Origin: Pseudomonadota bacterium
Lineage (GTDB): Bacteria > Pseudomonadota > Gammaproteobacteria > Pseudomonadales > Azotimanducaceae
DNA: 40,027 nt
Reading direction: 5' to 3'
NCBI GenBank assembly: GCA_022571865.1
Contig: JACZXA010000012.1
Coordinates: forward strand, 1-40,027
Part shown: piece after piece, positions 24,508 to 31,666 of the stretch
How positions within the stretch are numbered: position 1 is the stretch's first letter
Layout of the letters: each line of letters begins with the position of its first letter
Notes under the pieces: model-generated
Seen by the model: the letters and a program-made list of their open reading frames with translations, nothing else
Told to the model about the DNA's origin: nothing
Databases searched by the model: none
Made by a program: the position numbers and the translations under genes

Positions 24508-25380
24508 ATGACTGACTTCGGCGTACTAATATTCCCGGCAGACTATGCCGTGGCCACGGATGTACTGGCCAAAGCCGCAGAGGCTCGCGGATTCGAGTCG
24601 TTGTTTTTACCCGAGCACACACATATTCCAGCAAGCCGGGAAACGCCATGGCCGGGTGGTGCGGAGTTGCCTCGTCAATATTGGCACAGTCTCGATCCGT
24701 TCGTTGCGCTTGCGGGTGCGGCGACGGTCACCCGCAATCTGAAACTCGGCACCGGCATCACCCTGGTTACCGAGCGGGATCCGATATTGATGGCCAAACA
24801 GGTCGCCTCGTTGGACTTTCTTTCCGGTGGCCGGGTTCTGTTGGGTGTCGGGGCGGGTTGGAACGTCGAAGAGATGGCTAATCACGGAGTGGACTTCACG
24901 AAACGGTGGCGGGTTCTGCGCGAGCGGGTACTGGCTATGCGTGCGATATGGTCTGAGGAGGAGGCTGAATTCCACGGCGAGCATGTGGACTTTGATCGCT
25001 TGTGGGCTTATCCGAAGCCGGTGCAGGCGGGCGGCCCCAAGATCCTGCTGGGAGCCTCATCGAAGTGGACTTACGATCGAATTGCCGAATACGGTGATGG
25101 CTGGTTTCCCATTCACCAGGATGCGACTCGCGCGGCCGCCCAGGGTGGGATTGATTACCCAGCCGGCATCGCTGCCACCCGTGAAGCATGGGCCGCCGCC
25201 GGCAGGGAAGGGCAGCCCGACTTCAGCATATTTGGACTTGGCCCTGATCGAGGTCGGGTTGAAGAGCTGATTGAGATGGGCTTCAATCGAGTGATCTTCG
25301 CCTTACCTTCCGCCGACGCGGATACGGTGATGCCGTTGCTCGATACCTACGCCGAGATCGGTCACTCGATCAACGGATAG
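24508..25380 (+). CDS. LLM-class F420-dependent oxidoreductase (Rv2161c-like)
   Basis: The 290-residue product from ATG 24508 (GTG 24496 is an in-frame alternative) has a luciferase-like pattern: FGVLIFPADYAVATDVLAKA, SLFLPEHTHIPASRETPWPG (about 35-54), LKLGTGITLVTERDPILMAK (about 81-100), SGGRVLLGVGAGWNVEEMAN, and PKPVQAGGPKILLGASSKWT. The EHTHIP motif and GAGWN are typical of the family I recall as TIGR03619, F420_Rv2161c. It is smaller than the other LLM proteins here. It is followed convergently, after 16 bases, by the HAD hydrolase gene. Confidence 0.94.
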   Translation: MTDFGVLIFPADYAVATDVLAKAAEARGFESLFLPEHTHIPASRETPWPGGAELPRQYWHSLDPFVALAGAATVTRNLKLGTGITLVTERDPILMAKQVASLDFLSGGRVLLGVGAGWNVEEMANHGVDFTKRWRVLRERVLAMRAIWSEEEAEFHGEHVDFDRLWAYPKPVQAGGPKILLGASSKWTYDRIAEYGDGWFPIHQDATRAAAQGGIDYPAGIAATREAWAAAGREGQPDFSIFGLGPDRGRVEELIEMGFNRVIFALPSADADTVMPLLDTYAEIGHSING

Positions 25381-25396
25381 CGGAGCTGTTCGATGT

Positions 25397-26023
25397 TTAC
25401 CAGCGCTCGAGGTTGGTTGGGTCGAGTACTCGGTCGAGAACGTTGACGACATCTGCCTCGGATTCGACCCATGTGGTGGTCATCCCGGCTGCCCGGGCGC
25501 CGTCAACGTTGTCGCGGCTATCGTCGACAAACAGAATTTCATCGGGACGAAAACCCATGTCACGCGCCACATGCTCGTACGCTTCAACGTCGGGCTTGCG
25601 CAGACCGATCTCACACGAGACGTAAATTTTTTGGAAACGGTACAGCGCTTCAGGGAACTGTCGGCTCCAGTACTGTTGATGGGTTGGATTGGTGTTGGTA
25701 AATGCAAATACGGGCAATGAGTCGGCAACTCGTGGCAGACGGGTATGCACCTCGGGATAGGTGGCAACGAACAACGCGTTCCAACCCTTTAGCCAGTGTT
25801 CCAACCTCAGCTCGATCTCGAGCTTTCGTTCGAGGTAGTGGAGGTAGGTCGCAAAATCGATCTCACCCACCTCGTGGCGCTTGTATGGATCGTCCAGTGA
25901 CCAGCGATCGTACAATCGGTCGACCTCGACATTCGCATGAGTTGCCCAGTAGTCGAACACGCGTCGGAAATCGATTTCCAGCACTACGTTACCTAGATCG
26001 AGGAGTAATGCGCGGATCATCAT
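25397..26023 (-). CDS. HAD-superfamily IA hydrolase (YihX-like)
   Basis: The 208-residue protein has the HAD motifs: LLLDLGNVV with nucleophile D9 (DxGN, the usual variation in YihX-type enzymes, where glycine replaces the second aspartate), motif II in VFAFTNTNPTH (about 104-114), motif III LRKPDVEAY and motif IV ILFVDDSRDNV. These are phosphatases of small phosphorylated metabolites or haloacid dehalogenases. The start ATG at 26023 overlaps the stop of the ASCH gene (ATGA), so the two genes are translationally coupled. The substrate is unknown. Confidence 0.93.
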   Translation of the reverse strand: MMIRALLLDLGNVVLEIDFRRVFDYWATHANVEVDRLYDRWSLDDPYKRHEVGEIDFATYLHYLERKLEIELRLEHWLKGWNALFVATYPEVHTRLPRVADSLPVFAFTNTNPTHQQYWSRQFPEALYRFQKIYVSCEIGLRKPDVEAYEHVARDMGFRPDEILFVDDSRDNVDGARAAGMTTTWVESEADVVNVLDRVLDPTNLERW

Positions 26024-26595
26024 GGGCGCCTTAAGAGATCATCGCCCCGCTGCGATAATGGACAACCGGTTTCCAGGCTTATGGTCAGCCCCAGTTGTTT
26101 GAGCTTAACCACATTGGTTTTGAAGGGCTGAGTTTCCCAGCCGATCTCGGATGCCAAAATGGCTGCTCGCGTACCCGGGTGTTGGCGGATCAAACCGAGC
26201 GTGCGCCATACCCAGGGACCTTTCCTTGCGCGCTCGTCCATTCGATCCAGTCGTTCGCGCATGGTTGCCCGGCCGCTGTTGGACAATCTGGATCTGGGGG
26301 GTTGCTTGACGCTTTTGTCGCCGAGGTAATCGAAGTCCACCCGGTAGACCTCATCGTTCTCATCTGCCTCGAGGTAGCGGGCCAGGGCCGATCGGTCTTC
26401 GAAACCGGACAGTTGCGCGTCGCTGTCGCTTATTGTCGAGAAAGTAACCAGGCTCACCGAAGTCACCACGATTGCTCCCACGGGATGTAGGTTGTATCGC
26501 CCACCCATTTTGGCTTGAGGCGAGCGCCACTTGCGAAACGAGCCGGTGATCGAACCAGTACGAATGCTTTCTTTGAAAAGTTTCTGAAACTGCAT
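26020..26595 (-). CDS. ASCH/PUA-like domain protein with C-terminal helix-turn-helix-like region
   Basis: This 191-residue protein starts MQFQKLFKESIRTGSITGSF and continues with a pattern like ASCH (PUA-fold) domains: KWRSPQAKMGGRYNLHPVGA, then VTSVSLVTFSTISDSDAQLS. The last 70 residues (about 122-191) are basic and helical with PWVWRTLGLIRQHPGTRAAI and LASEIGWETQPFKTNVVKLK, similar to a helix-turn-helix region. ASCH domains bind RNA or modified nucleotides. The fused arrangement is seen in unstudied bacterial proteins. A palindrome spans its start codon. It is coupled to the HAD hydrolase gene by a four-base overlap. Confidence 0.75.
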   Translation of the reverse strand: MQFQKLFKESIRTGSITGSFRKWRSPQAKMGGRYNLHPVGAIVVTSVSLVTFSTISDSDAQLSGFEDRSALARYLEADENDEVYRVDFDYLGDKSVKQPPRSRLSNSGRATMRERLDRMDERARKGPWVWRTLGLIRQHPGTRAAILASEIGWETQPFKTNVVKLKQLGLTISLETGCPLSQRGDDLLRRP

Positions 26596-26629
26596 TCAGT
26601 TTCCGTTCAGCGGCGAGTTCGTAAACTCG
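26586..26629. promoter_or_regulatory. Two palindromes at the start of the ASCH-HTH gene
   Basis: GAAACTG/CAGTTTC (26586-26592 and 26597-26603) is centred on the start codon of the minus-strand gene. CGAGTT/AACTCG (26614-26619 and 26624-26629, four-base centre) lies 20 bases upstream. They could be operator half sites for autoregulation or an mRNA hairpin hiding the start codon. Symmetry is seen; function is inferred. Confidence 0.35.
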
Positions 26630-26691
26630 TTCATAAGCATAGAGGTTCGACGATATCGAGAAGCCTTTGCATGTTATCGAGCCTTCAGCTA

Positions 26692-26783
26692 ATTCGCCAC
26701 GGCGGCCCCGCTTGGGCCAGGCTCCCTCCCATCCTTAGCCGGTGGCGAATGGACCCCGGGCTTTCTGGTCCGGGGTTTTTCTT
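26692..26783 (+). ncRNA. Candidate structured small RNA or leader ending in an intrinsic terminator
   Basis: A perfect 13-bp stem (26692-26704 with 26739-26751) encloses a 5-bp hairpin (26705-26709 with 26715-26719) and an unpaired C-rich strand with CTCCCTCCC (26723-26731), complementary to Shine-Dalgarno-like sequence. An intrinsic terminator follows directly. No plus-strand gene lies upstream for over 1.2 kb, so the terminator must end an independent transcript or act in the leader of the LLM gene at 26835. I do not recognise it as a known family and see no good promoter. Confidence 0.5.
26754..26783 (+). terminator. Intrinsic terminator on the plus strand
   Basis: ACCCCGG (26754-26760) pairs with CCGGGGT (26771-26777) around a 10-base loop, and TTTTTCTT follows. 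It is 50 bases ahead of the LLM gene, so it may be an attenuator for it or the end of the small RNA above. Confidence 0.82.
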
Positions 26784-26834
26784 CGTGCGCATTTAGTGGA
26801 AGATTCCGGGTTCAACTGTCACCGGGACTATCGT

Positions 26835-27902
26835 ATGGAACTTTGGACGCTGACCCATTCGAATCCGCAACACGCGCTCGATGCGGCAAAACGAGCGGAG
26901 GCGAGCGGTTGGCACGGCTTACTGGTAGTCGATTCGCAGAACCTTGCTGGCGATTCCTACGTGGCGTTGACCCTGGCTGCGACCGGGACCGCCCGAATTG
27001 GGCTCGGTACCGGGGTTACGAATTCGGTCACGCGCCATCCCGCGGTAACGGCCTCCGCCGCAATGGCTGTGCAAACGGTATCAGGCGGCCGCATGGTTCT
27101 TGGTATTGGTCGGGGAGACTCGGCGCTTGCGCACCTGGGTCGTTCCCCGGCGCGTTTTGCCGGTTTCGTCAGTTATGTGGAAGTACTGCAGAAATATCTC
27201 CGGGGCGAGGCTGTCGCGTTCGATGAATTTCCTGTTCCTGACACGATGGCGGCACCGGTCGCGGACCTTGAGCTTGCCGATCATCCAACCGAGAGCCGCA
27301 TTCGCTGGGTGAAGGGAGATTTACCTAAAGTTCCTGTCGAAGTCGCGGCAACCGGCCCGAAGGTGATTGCGATGGCTGGACGGCTTGCCGATCGGGTGAT
27401 GTTCACGCTGGGTGCTGTGCCGGAGCGTATACAGTGGGGGATGAAAGTTGCCCGCGAATCACGCCGCGCGGCCGGTCTTGACCCGGAGGCGCAACGCTAC
27501 GGAGCGTATGTGAATCTCGTTTGTCACGAAGATATGGCGGTTGCCCGCGCGTTGGTGCGCGGCGGTCTTACGACGTTTGCACGTTTTTCGGTAATGCATG
27601 GAAATGTTTCGGGTCCGGCGAGTGTTAGCGATCGAGAGGTGTTCCAACAGTTGCACGACGGTTATGACATGAAAGCGCACACCCGGGCGGATTCCAACCA
27701 GGCGATGCTGCTGACGGACGAGTTCATTGACCGGTTTGCCATTGCCGGGCCACCTGAGCACGTCATTGAGAGGCTTCAAGCGCTGCAATCGCTGGGGCTG
27801 GACAAGATCGTGATCAGCGGACCGACGGCGGGTGTTGATCGGTCTGAGGCGCGAACTGCCATGACGCTGGCGGATGAGGTTGTCTTGCCGCAATTCGTTT
27901 GA
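26835..27902 (+). CDS. LLM-class flavin/F420-dependent oxidoreductase
   Basis: The ATG at 26835 gives 355 residues; the frame is open upstream but crosses the terminator hairpin, so this start is preferred. Luciferase-like signatures are LLVVDSQNLAGDSYVALTLA, ARIGLGTGVTNSVTRHPAVT (about 54-73), GGRMVLGIGRGDSALAHLGR (about 88-107) and the C-terminal FAIAGPPEHVIERLQAL. These resemble F420-dependent oxidoreductases of the coenzyme F420 LLM group; the exact subfamily is unsure. It is the fifth LLM gene in the run, and its product differs clearly from the other four. Confidence 0.93.
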   Translation: MELWTLTHSNPQHALDAAKRAEASGWHGLLVVDSQNLAGDSYVALTLAATGTARIGLGTGVTNSVTRHPAVTASAAMAVQTVSGGRMVLGIGRGDSALAHLGRSPARFAGFVSYVEVLQKYLRGEAVAFDEFPVPDTMAAPVADLELADHPTESRIRWVKGDLPKVPVEVAATGPKVIAMAGRLADRVMFTLGAVPERIQWGMKVARESRRAAGLDPEAQRYGAYVNLVCHEDMAVARALVRGGLTTFARFSVMHGNVSGPASVSDREVFQQLHDGYDMKAHTRADSNQAMLLTDEFIDRFAIAGPPEHVIERLQALQSLGLDKIVISGPTAGVDRSEARTAMTLADEVVLPQFV

Positions 27903-27972
27903 GGCCGACTTGCGATTTGGTGCTCGAATAGGTATCCCGTGCGGCTTTGCGCGAGCAGCTGAAACAAGGACG

Positions 27973-28056
27973 ATGGCCGCGGCTATGGAGTACGAATCAC
28001 TACTGTTTTCTTATGTGTTAGTGCTTGCTTCACTTGCGGCCTGTATGGGTCTATAA
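27973..28056 (+). CDS. Possible small hydrophobic peptide (27 residues)
   Basis: From the ATG at 27973 a frame encodes a peptide beginning MAAAMEYESLLFSYVLVLAS and ending in a TAA at 28054-28056. After a few polar residues it is one continuous hydrophobic stretch, enough for a membrane helix. AAGGA stands only two bases before the ATG, which is closer than usual; a second ATG four codons on has no ribosome site. It lies in a 218-bp gap between convergent genes. No family is recognised, and it may be chance. Confidence 0.3.
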   Translation: MAAAMEYESLLFSYVLVLASLAACMGL

Positions 28057-28120
28057 CAAGGGATGAGTTGGGTAAAACCAGCGACAGTACATCGCCGGCC
28101 GACCGTGAACTACTCCCTGT

Positions 28121-29941
28121 TCAGTACCCGGCGGAGCCATTGGCGATACTTGCTGCAAACTCTGCATCGAGCCGTTGGTAAACGTTGGCTCCCGGTTTGA
28201 GCACGTAGAGCGGCTCCGTCACTTGTTGCAGATCGTATCCCTGCCTACGTAGATCGCCCTTGAGCATCTTGAAAGTCCCTGTCACGTCAATATCTTGCTG
28301 AATCCGCAGGAAAACCGGGCGCGCATAGGGGGGTAGCTCCTTGACGACATAGCGTGAGAAAGCCTGAACGTCCAGTTTTTGCCCGTTGTCGTTTAAGGTA
28401 ATGGCAGCCATGCCGGCTCGGCCATCCGCCCGCGGCACCTCTACGCCGTAAACGTTGCAAAACTTCACTTGCTCAAAGCCGTTGACGATCTCTCCTACTT
28501 CGTTCGTTGACACGTTCTCCGATTTCCAACGGAAGGTATCACCGACTCGGTCCACAAACTGGTAATGCGCATATCCGAGCGTGAAACCGGCGTCTATTTC
28601 CTTGATGAGATCGCCAGAGTCGAACCATGCGTCGTCATCTTCAAACGCGTGACGGATAATCTTTTTCTCGGTGGCTTCCTTGTTGGTATACCCCTCGAAA
28701 ACCGCCTGTTCGTTGATGTGTGCGAGCAGCAAACCAGGTTCTCCTGCGTCCACTTCGATGCAGCGGCCAGCCCCGTCTTTGACGATTTCGTCGGCGTCAA
28801 CGTCGTATTTAACAAGGGCAACCTTCGCAGTTGTCATGCCAATGGTGCAGTTCTTGTTCAGGAGGTTGGCAAATGCAACGTTACCTTCGCTCGCGCCGTA
28901 TAGTTCAGTGATGCGTTCGATGCCAAAACGCTCTTTGAACTCCATCCAGACATCGGGACGCATGCCATTGCCCATTATCCGCTGCAACGGGTTGATGTGA
29001 TCATCTGGCAATCTGGGCGTGTTGGTCAGATAACGGCAGAGCTCGCCAATATAGATAAGGCAGGTAGTTTCGTGCTCGCGCACATCATGGAGGAATTGGC
29101 TTGCCGAGAACTTGCGCCGAATGAACATACTCGCGCCAGAACTGAATGAGGCGCCTACGCCGACCATCAGCGCGGTAGCGTGATAAAGCGGCAGGCAGAT
29201 GTAGAAGCGATCGTGTTCGGTGCATTTCAGCCCGGCGATGTGAGACAGATCGGCGCTGCTCAGATATCGCCTGTTTGAGAGTATCGCTGCTTTCGGCATT
29301 CCCGTCGTGCCGGAAGTGAACACATACAAGGCGTTGTCTCCCAGCGTAATCTCACCGGTTTCGGGGGGATTGTCGGTCGTGCTGTTCGCGCTGATTTCGT
29401 TGAGATCCTGCGCCCAGTTTGGCGCTGTGTCCGATGCCTGGTCTGGCACGAAGTAGTAGTCGTTCCCCTCGCGTAACTCAAGTTCGGCTTTGACTTGTGC
29501 CAACGCGGATGCGAGTTCCCCTCCAACGATACTTTTTTTGGACTCGGTAACCTTGATGCAGTGAACCAACGCACGACCACGGAGGTTGGTATTGATGAGT
29601 CCGATGATGATGCCGAGTTTGTTGAGTGCCACGATAACAGCGAGGAATTCGATACGGTTTTCCATGAAGAGGCTCACGGTATCGCCCCGCTCGAGGTCGG
29701 TTGTTCGAAAGTAGTTGGCGTAACGATTAGCTCGTTCGTTGAACTCACGCCAGGTAATGGATTCGCCTTCGAAGATGATTGCCATGCGGTCGGGAAACCG
29801 TGCGGCGTTGCGCTCCACCCGTGCGGCGAAAGAGTCTTTTACCTCGTAAGGCCGGGGTTTCATGCCTTTTTTCACCGCAAGCAAGGTCGGTATTTGAACT
29901 AGAGTCGCGGTGATGTCTTTGATGGTTGCAACAATACCCAT
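28121..29941 (-). CDS. Long-chain acyl-CoA synthetase (AMP-dependent, FadD6/FATP-like)
   Basis: The ATG at 29941 is preceded by GGAGG, giving 606 residues. The AMP-forming ligase motifs are FTSGTTGMPK (208-217), ELYGASEGN (346-354) and WFDSGD (439-444), then VDRVGDTFRWKSENVSTNEV and a C-terminal GTFKMLKGDLRRQGYD. The arrangement, with INTNLRGRALVHCIKVTESK early on, is typical of the very-long-chain/FATP-like acyl-CoA synthetases (PRK08279 type). It activates fatty or other carboxylic acids to CoA thioesters with ATP. It is divergent from a metallo-beta-lactamase-fold gene. Confidence 0.95.
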   Translation of the reverse strand: MGIVATIKDITATLVQIPTLLAVKKGMKPRPYEVKDSFAARVERNAARFPDRMAIIFEGESITWREFNERANRYANYFRTTDLERGDTVSLFMENRIEFLAVIVALNKLGIIIGLINTNLRGRALVHCIKVTESKKSIVGGELASALAQVKAELELREGNDYYFVPDQASDTAPNWAQDLNEISANSTTDNPPETGEITLGDNALYVFTSGTTGMPKAAILSNRRYLSSADLSHIAGLKCTEHDRFYICLPLYHATALMVGVGASFSSGASMFIRRKFSASQFLHDVREHETTCLIYIGELCRYLTNTPRLPDDHINPLQRIMGNGMRPDVWMEFKERFGIERITELYGASEGNVAFANLLNKNCTIGMTTAKVALVKYDVDADEIVKDGAGRCIEVDAGEPGLLLAHINEQAVFEGYTNKEATEKKIIRHAFEDDDAWFDSGDLIKEIDAGFTLGYAHYQFVDRVGDTFRWKSENVSTNEVGEIVNGFEQVKFCNVYGVEVPRADGRAGMAAITLNDNGQKLDVQAFSRYVVKELPPYARPVFLRIQQDIDVTGTFKMLKGDLRRQGYDLQQVTEPLYVLKPGANVYQRLDAEFAASIANGSAGY

Positions 29942-30051
29942 CAGTCCTCCCATTGACCGTCTCGTGGAAAGATAGCCATTGCATCTCCCGCCATCAAGCA
30001 TGTTGTGGCATCCTTTAACAACGCCCTTTTTTTGCGCCTGGAGCATACGTG

Positions 30052-30909
30052 ATGAATCGGTGGCAGGTCGGTAACGTGAGGATTACCCGGATAGTGGAGA
30101 TGGAAGTGACCGGGGGTTCCCGCTTTATTTTACCCGATGCGACACGTGATGCCTGTTTGCCAATCGAGTGGCTCGGTCCGCATTTCATGGACGCTGCCGG
30201 CAATCTGATCATGAGCATTCACGCGCTGATCGTGGACACCGGCGAACGGCGTATCATCGTGGACACCTGTATTGGGAACGACAAAGAGCGATCGATTCCG
30301 AACTGGAGCCATCTGCAGACCAATTTTCTCTCAGATCTCGAGGATGCGGGCTATCCCCGAGAGAGTTTCGATACGGTGCTCTGCACCCATCTACACGTCG
30401 ATCACGTTGGGTGGAATACGATGCTGGTGGAGGGTGTGTGGGTGCCAACCTTCCCGAATGCTCGATATCTGGTTGCCGAAAAAGAGTGGCGCTATTGGGA
30501 TGCCCGTGACGATGAACAGGAATACGGGTCCGTGCTCGGCGATTCGGTTCGCCCGGTAATAGAAGCAGGGTTATTCGATTTTGTCGATTGGGAGCACAAG
30601 CTCTGCGAAGAGGTCTGGCTGGAGCCGACGCCCGGTCACACCCCCGGTCACGTCAGCGTACGAATCAGTTCCGACAACGCCGAGGCATTGATAACGGGTG
30701 ATTGCATTCACCACCCCTGCCAGATGACTCGAACCGATTGGTGCAGCTCCGCTGACTACGACCAGGCTCAGGCTCAACGCACCAGGGAAGACCTGTTGGC
30801 CAGGTATGTCGACCGGGACATACTGATTATCGGTACCCATTTCGCTACGCCGACCGCGGGCTACATAAAAAAACTTCCAACAGGGGGCTACTGGCTGGAC
30901 GTGGGTTGA
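30052..30909 (+). CDS. Metallo-beta-lactamase-fold hydrolase
   Basis: The ATG at 30052 is chosen over GTG 30049; a GGAG site lies upstream. The 285-residue product has the metal-binding motif H113-L-H115-V-D117-H118 (CTHLHVDHVGWN), H196 in PTPGHTPGH, D217 in LITGDCIH and a final histidine in IGTHFATP. It resembles AHL-lactonase or quinoprotein-like MBL hydrolases; many in this group hydrolyse lactones or thioesters. The neighbourhood of acyl-CoA genes favours a lactone or CoA-ester substrate, but this is inference. Confidence 0.93.
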   Translation: MNRWQVGNVRITRIVEMEVTGGSRFILPDATRDACLPIEWLGPHFMDAAGNLIMSIHALIVDTGERRIIVDTCIGNDKERSIPNWSHLQTNFLSDLEDAGYPRESFDTVLCTHLHVDHVGWNTMLVEGVWVPTFPNARYLVAEKEWRYWDARDDEQEYGSVLGDSVRPVIEAGLFDFVDWEHKLCEEVWLEPTPGHTPGHVSVRISSDNAEALITGDCIHHPCQMTRTDWCSSADYDQAQAQRTREDLLARYVDRDILIIGTHFATPTAGYIKKLPTGGYWLDVG

Positions 30910-31013
30910 GAGCCTTGCGCGAAACCGGATCGGTCAATGCAGTAGGGTCGTCGCGCGCGGGTTTACTCGCGTGTTTACTAAAGAACGATGTCGCTGCCGA
31001 GCGAGGAAACCGG

Positions 31014-31304
31014 CTATGTTTGCTCCTGCAACCATCCCTGAAATATGTCCGCAATGGCGGAATCCGACAAGTAGTAGAAATACCGGCGACCCTCCCGGAT
31101 TCTTGATGTTTTCCCGGTCCGATGCCAGTGCTCGAGTTGGAGAACGGCGGTTGAGTGATCGATGTTCAGGCGTTGTGCTACTTCCGTTGCGGTAATGCCT
31201 TCGGCCCCCGCTCTGAGGACCATGGCCGCCACTTCGAATTGCTGAACTGTTGCGCTAACCCCGGACGATCGCTTCCGGCGAGGCCATTTCACTACTGCCG
31301 CCAT
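31014..31304 (-). CDS. Small winged-helix DNA-binding protein
   Basis: From ATG 31304 the product is 96 residues, of which about 20-75 form a helix-turn-helix: FEVAAMVLRAGAEGITATEV, AQRLNIDHSTAVLQLEHWHR, then a wing TSRIREGRRYFYYLSDS. A TTG at 31319 is an alternative start. It resembles MarR/ArsR-like or DprA-type winged helices without a sensing domain. It may regulate itself or the metallo-hydrolase gene it converges on. An imperfect palindrome just upstream (31309-31335) is a candidate operator. Confidence 0.8.
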   Translation of the reverse strand: MAAVVKWPRRKRSSGVSATVQQFEVAAMVLRAGAEGITATEVAQRLNIDHSTAVLQLEHWHRTGKTSRIREGRRYFYYLSDSAIADIFQGWLQEQT

Positions 31305-31308
31305 AATT

Positions 31309-31335
31309 GATAATGTCAAGTAATACCTGATTATC
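31309..31335. promoter_or_regulatory. Imperfect palindrome upstream of the winged-helix gene
   Basis: GATAAT (31309-31314) and ATTATC (31330-31335) face each other over 15 bases, with GTAATAC in the middle; the minus strand also reads TTGACA at 31319-31314, a perfect -35 hexamer. No matching -10 box is obvious at the proper distance. Candidate operator or promoter for the winged-helix gene. Confidence 0.35.
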
Positions 31336-31387
31336 CCGACTAACCCGGATTGATGTGATGCGCCCCGGGACTACCCTCGGGATCTCT

Positions 31388-31654
31388 TCATTTCGCTTCC
31401 AGCCTCGCCTGCAGGCGTAACCGCTCGATCCAGGCATCGGTTTTCCTGCGCGCGGGCGGAACATCCAGAGCGACGAAGGCGATTCCGAGCGGCAGCATCC
31501 AGAAACCCAGGATCGGCAGAAACCCGAAAACCCCTCCGACCATGAAAGCAACACCGATAATCGAGCGCACACCAGGCGGAACGTGATTCTGCCCCCAATA
31601 CAATATGCGGTAGGTGTATTCGGCGATCCGCCGTTTTATCTCAGCAGTTTCCAT
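31388..31654 (-). CDS. Small membrane protein of unknown function
   Basis: The 88-residue product has charged ends and two adjacent hydrophobic segments (about 29-48 and 49-64: RSIIGVAFMVGGVFGFLPIL and LGFWMLPLGIAFVALDVP), so it probably spans the inner membrane twice. The C-terminal part is basic (PPARRKTDAWIERLRLQARL). It recalls the PGPGW-type small membrane proteins, but I cannot assign a family firmly. It is 12 bp downstream of the large metallo-hydrolase gene, so the two may be co-transcribed. Confidence 0.75.
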   Translation of the reverse strand: METAEIKRRIAEYTYRILYWGQNHVPPGVRSIIGVAFMVGGVFGFLPILGFWMLPLGIAFVALDVPPARRKTDAWIERLRLQARLEAK

Positions 31655-31666
31655 TTCAGGGCTTGC

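Noticed and set aside
26742-26834. Upstream extension of the LLM gene from 26742
   Set aside because: It would run through an intrinsic terminator hairpin; homologous LLM proteins start at the MELWTLTHS segment.
29942-30046. 35-codon N-terminal extension of the acyl-CoA synthetase
   Set aside because: The strong GGAGG site is placed for ATG 29941, and the extra residues do not look like the family.
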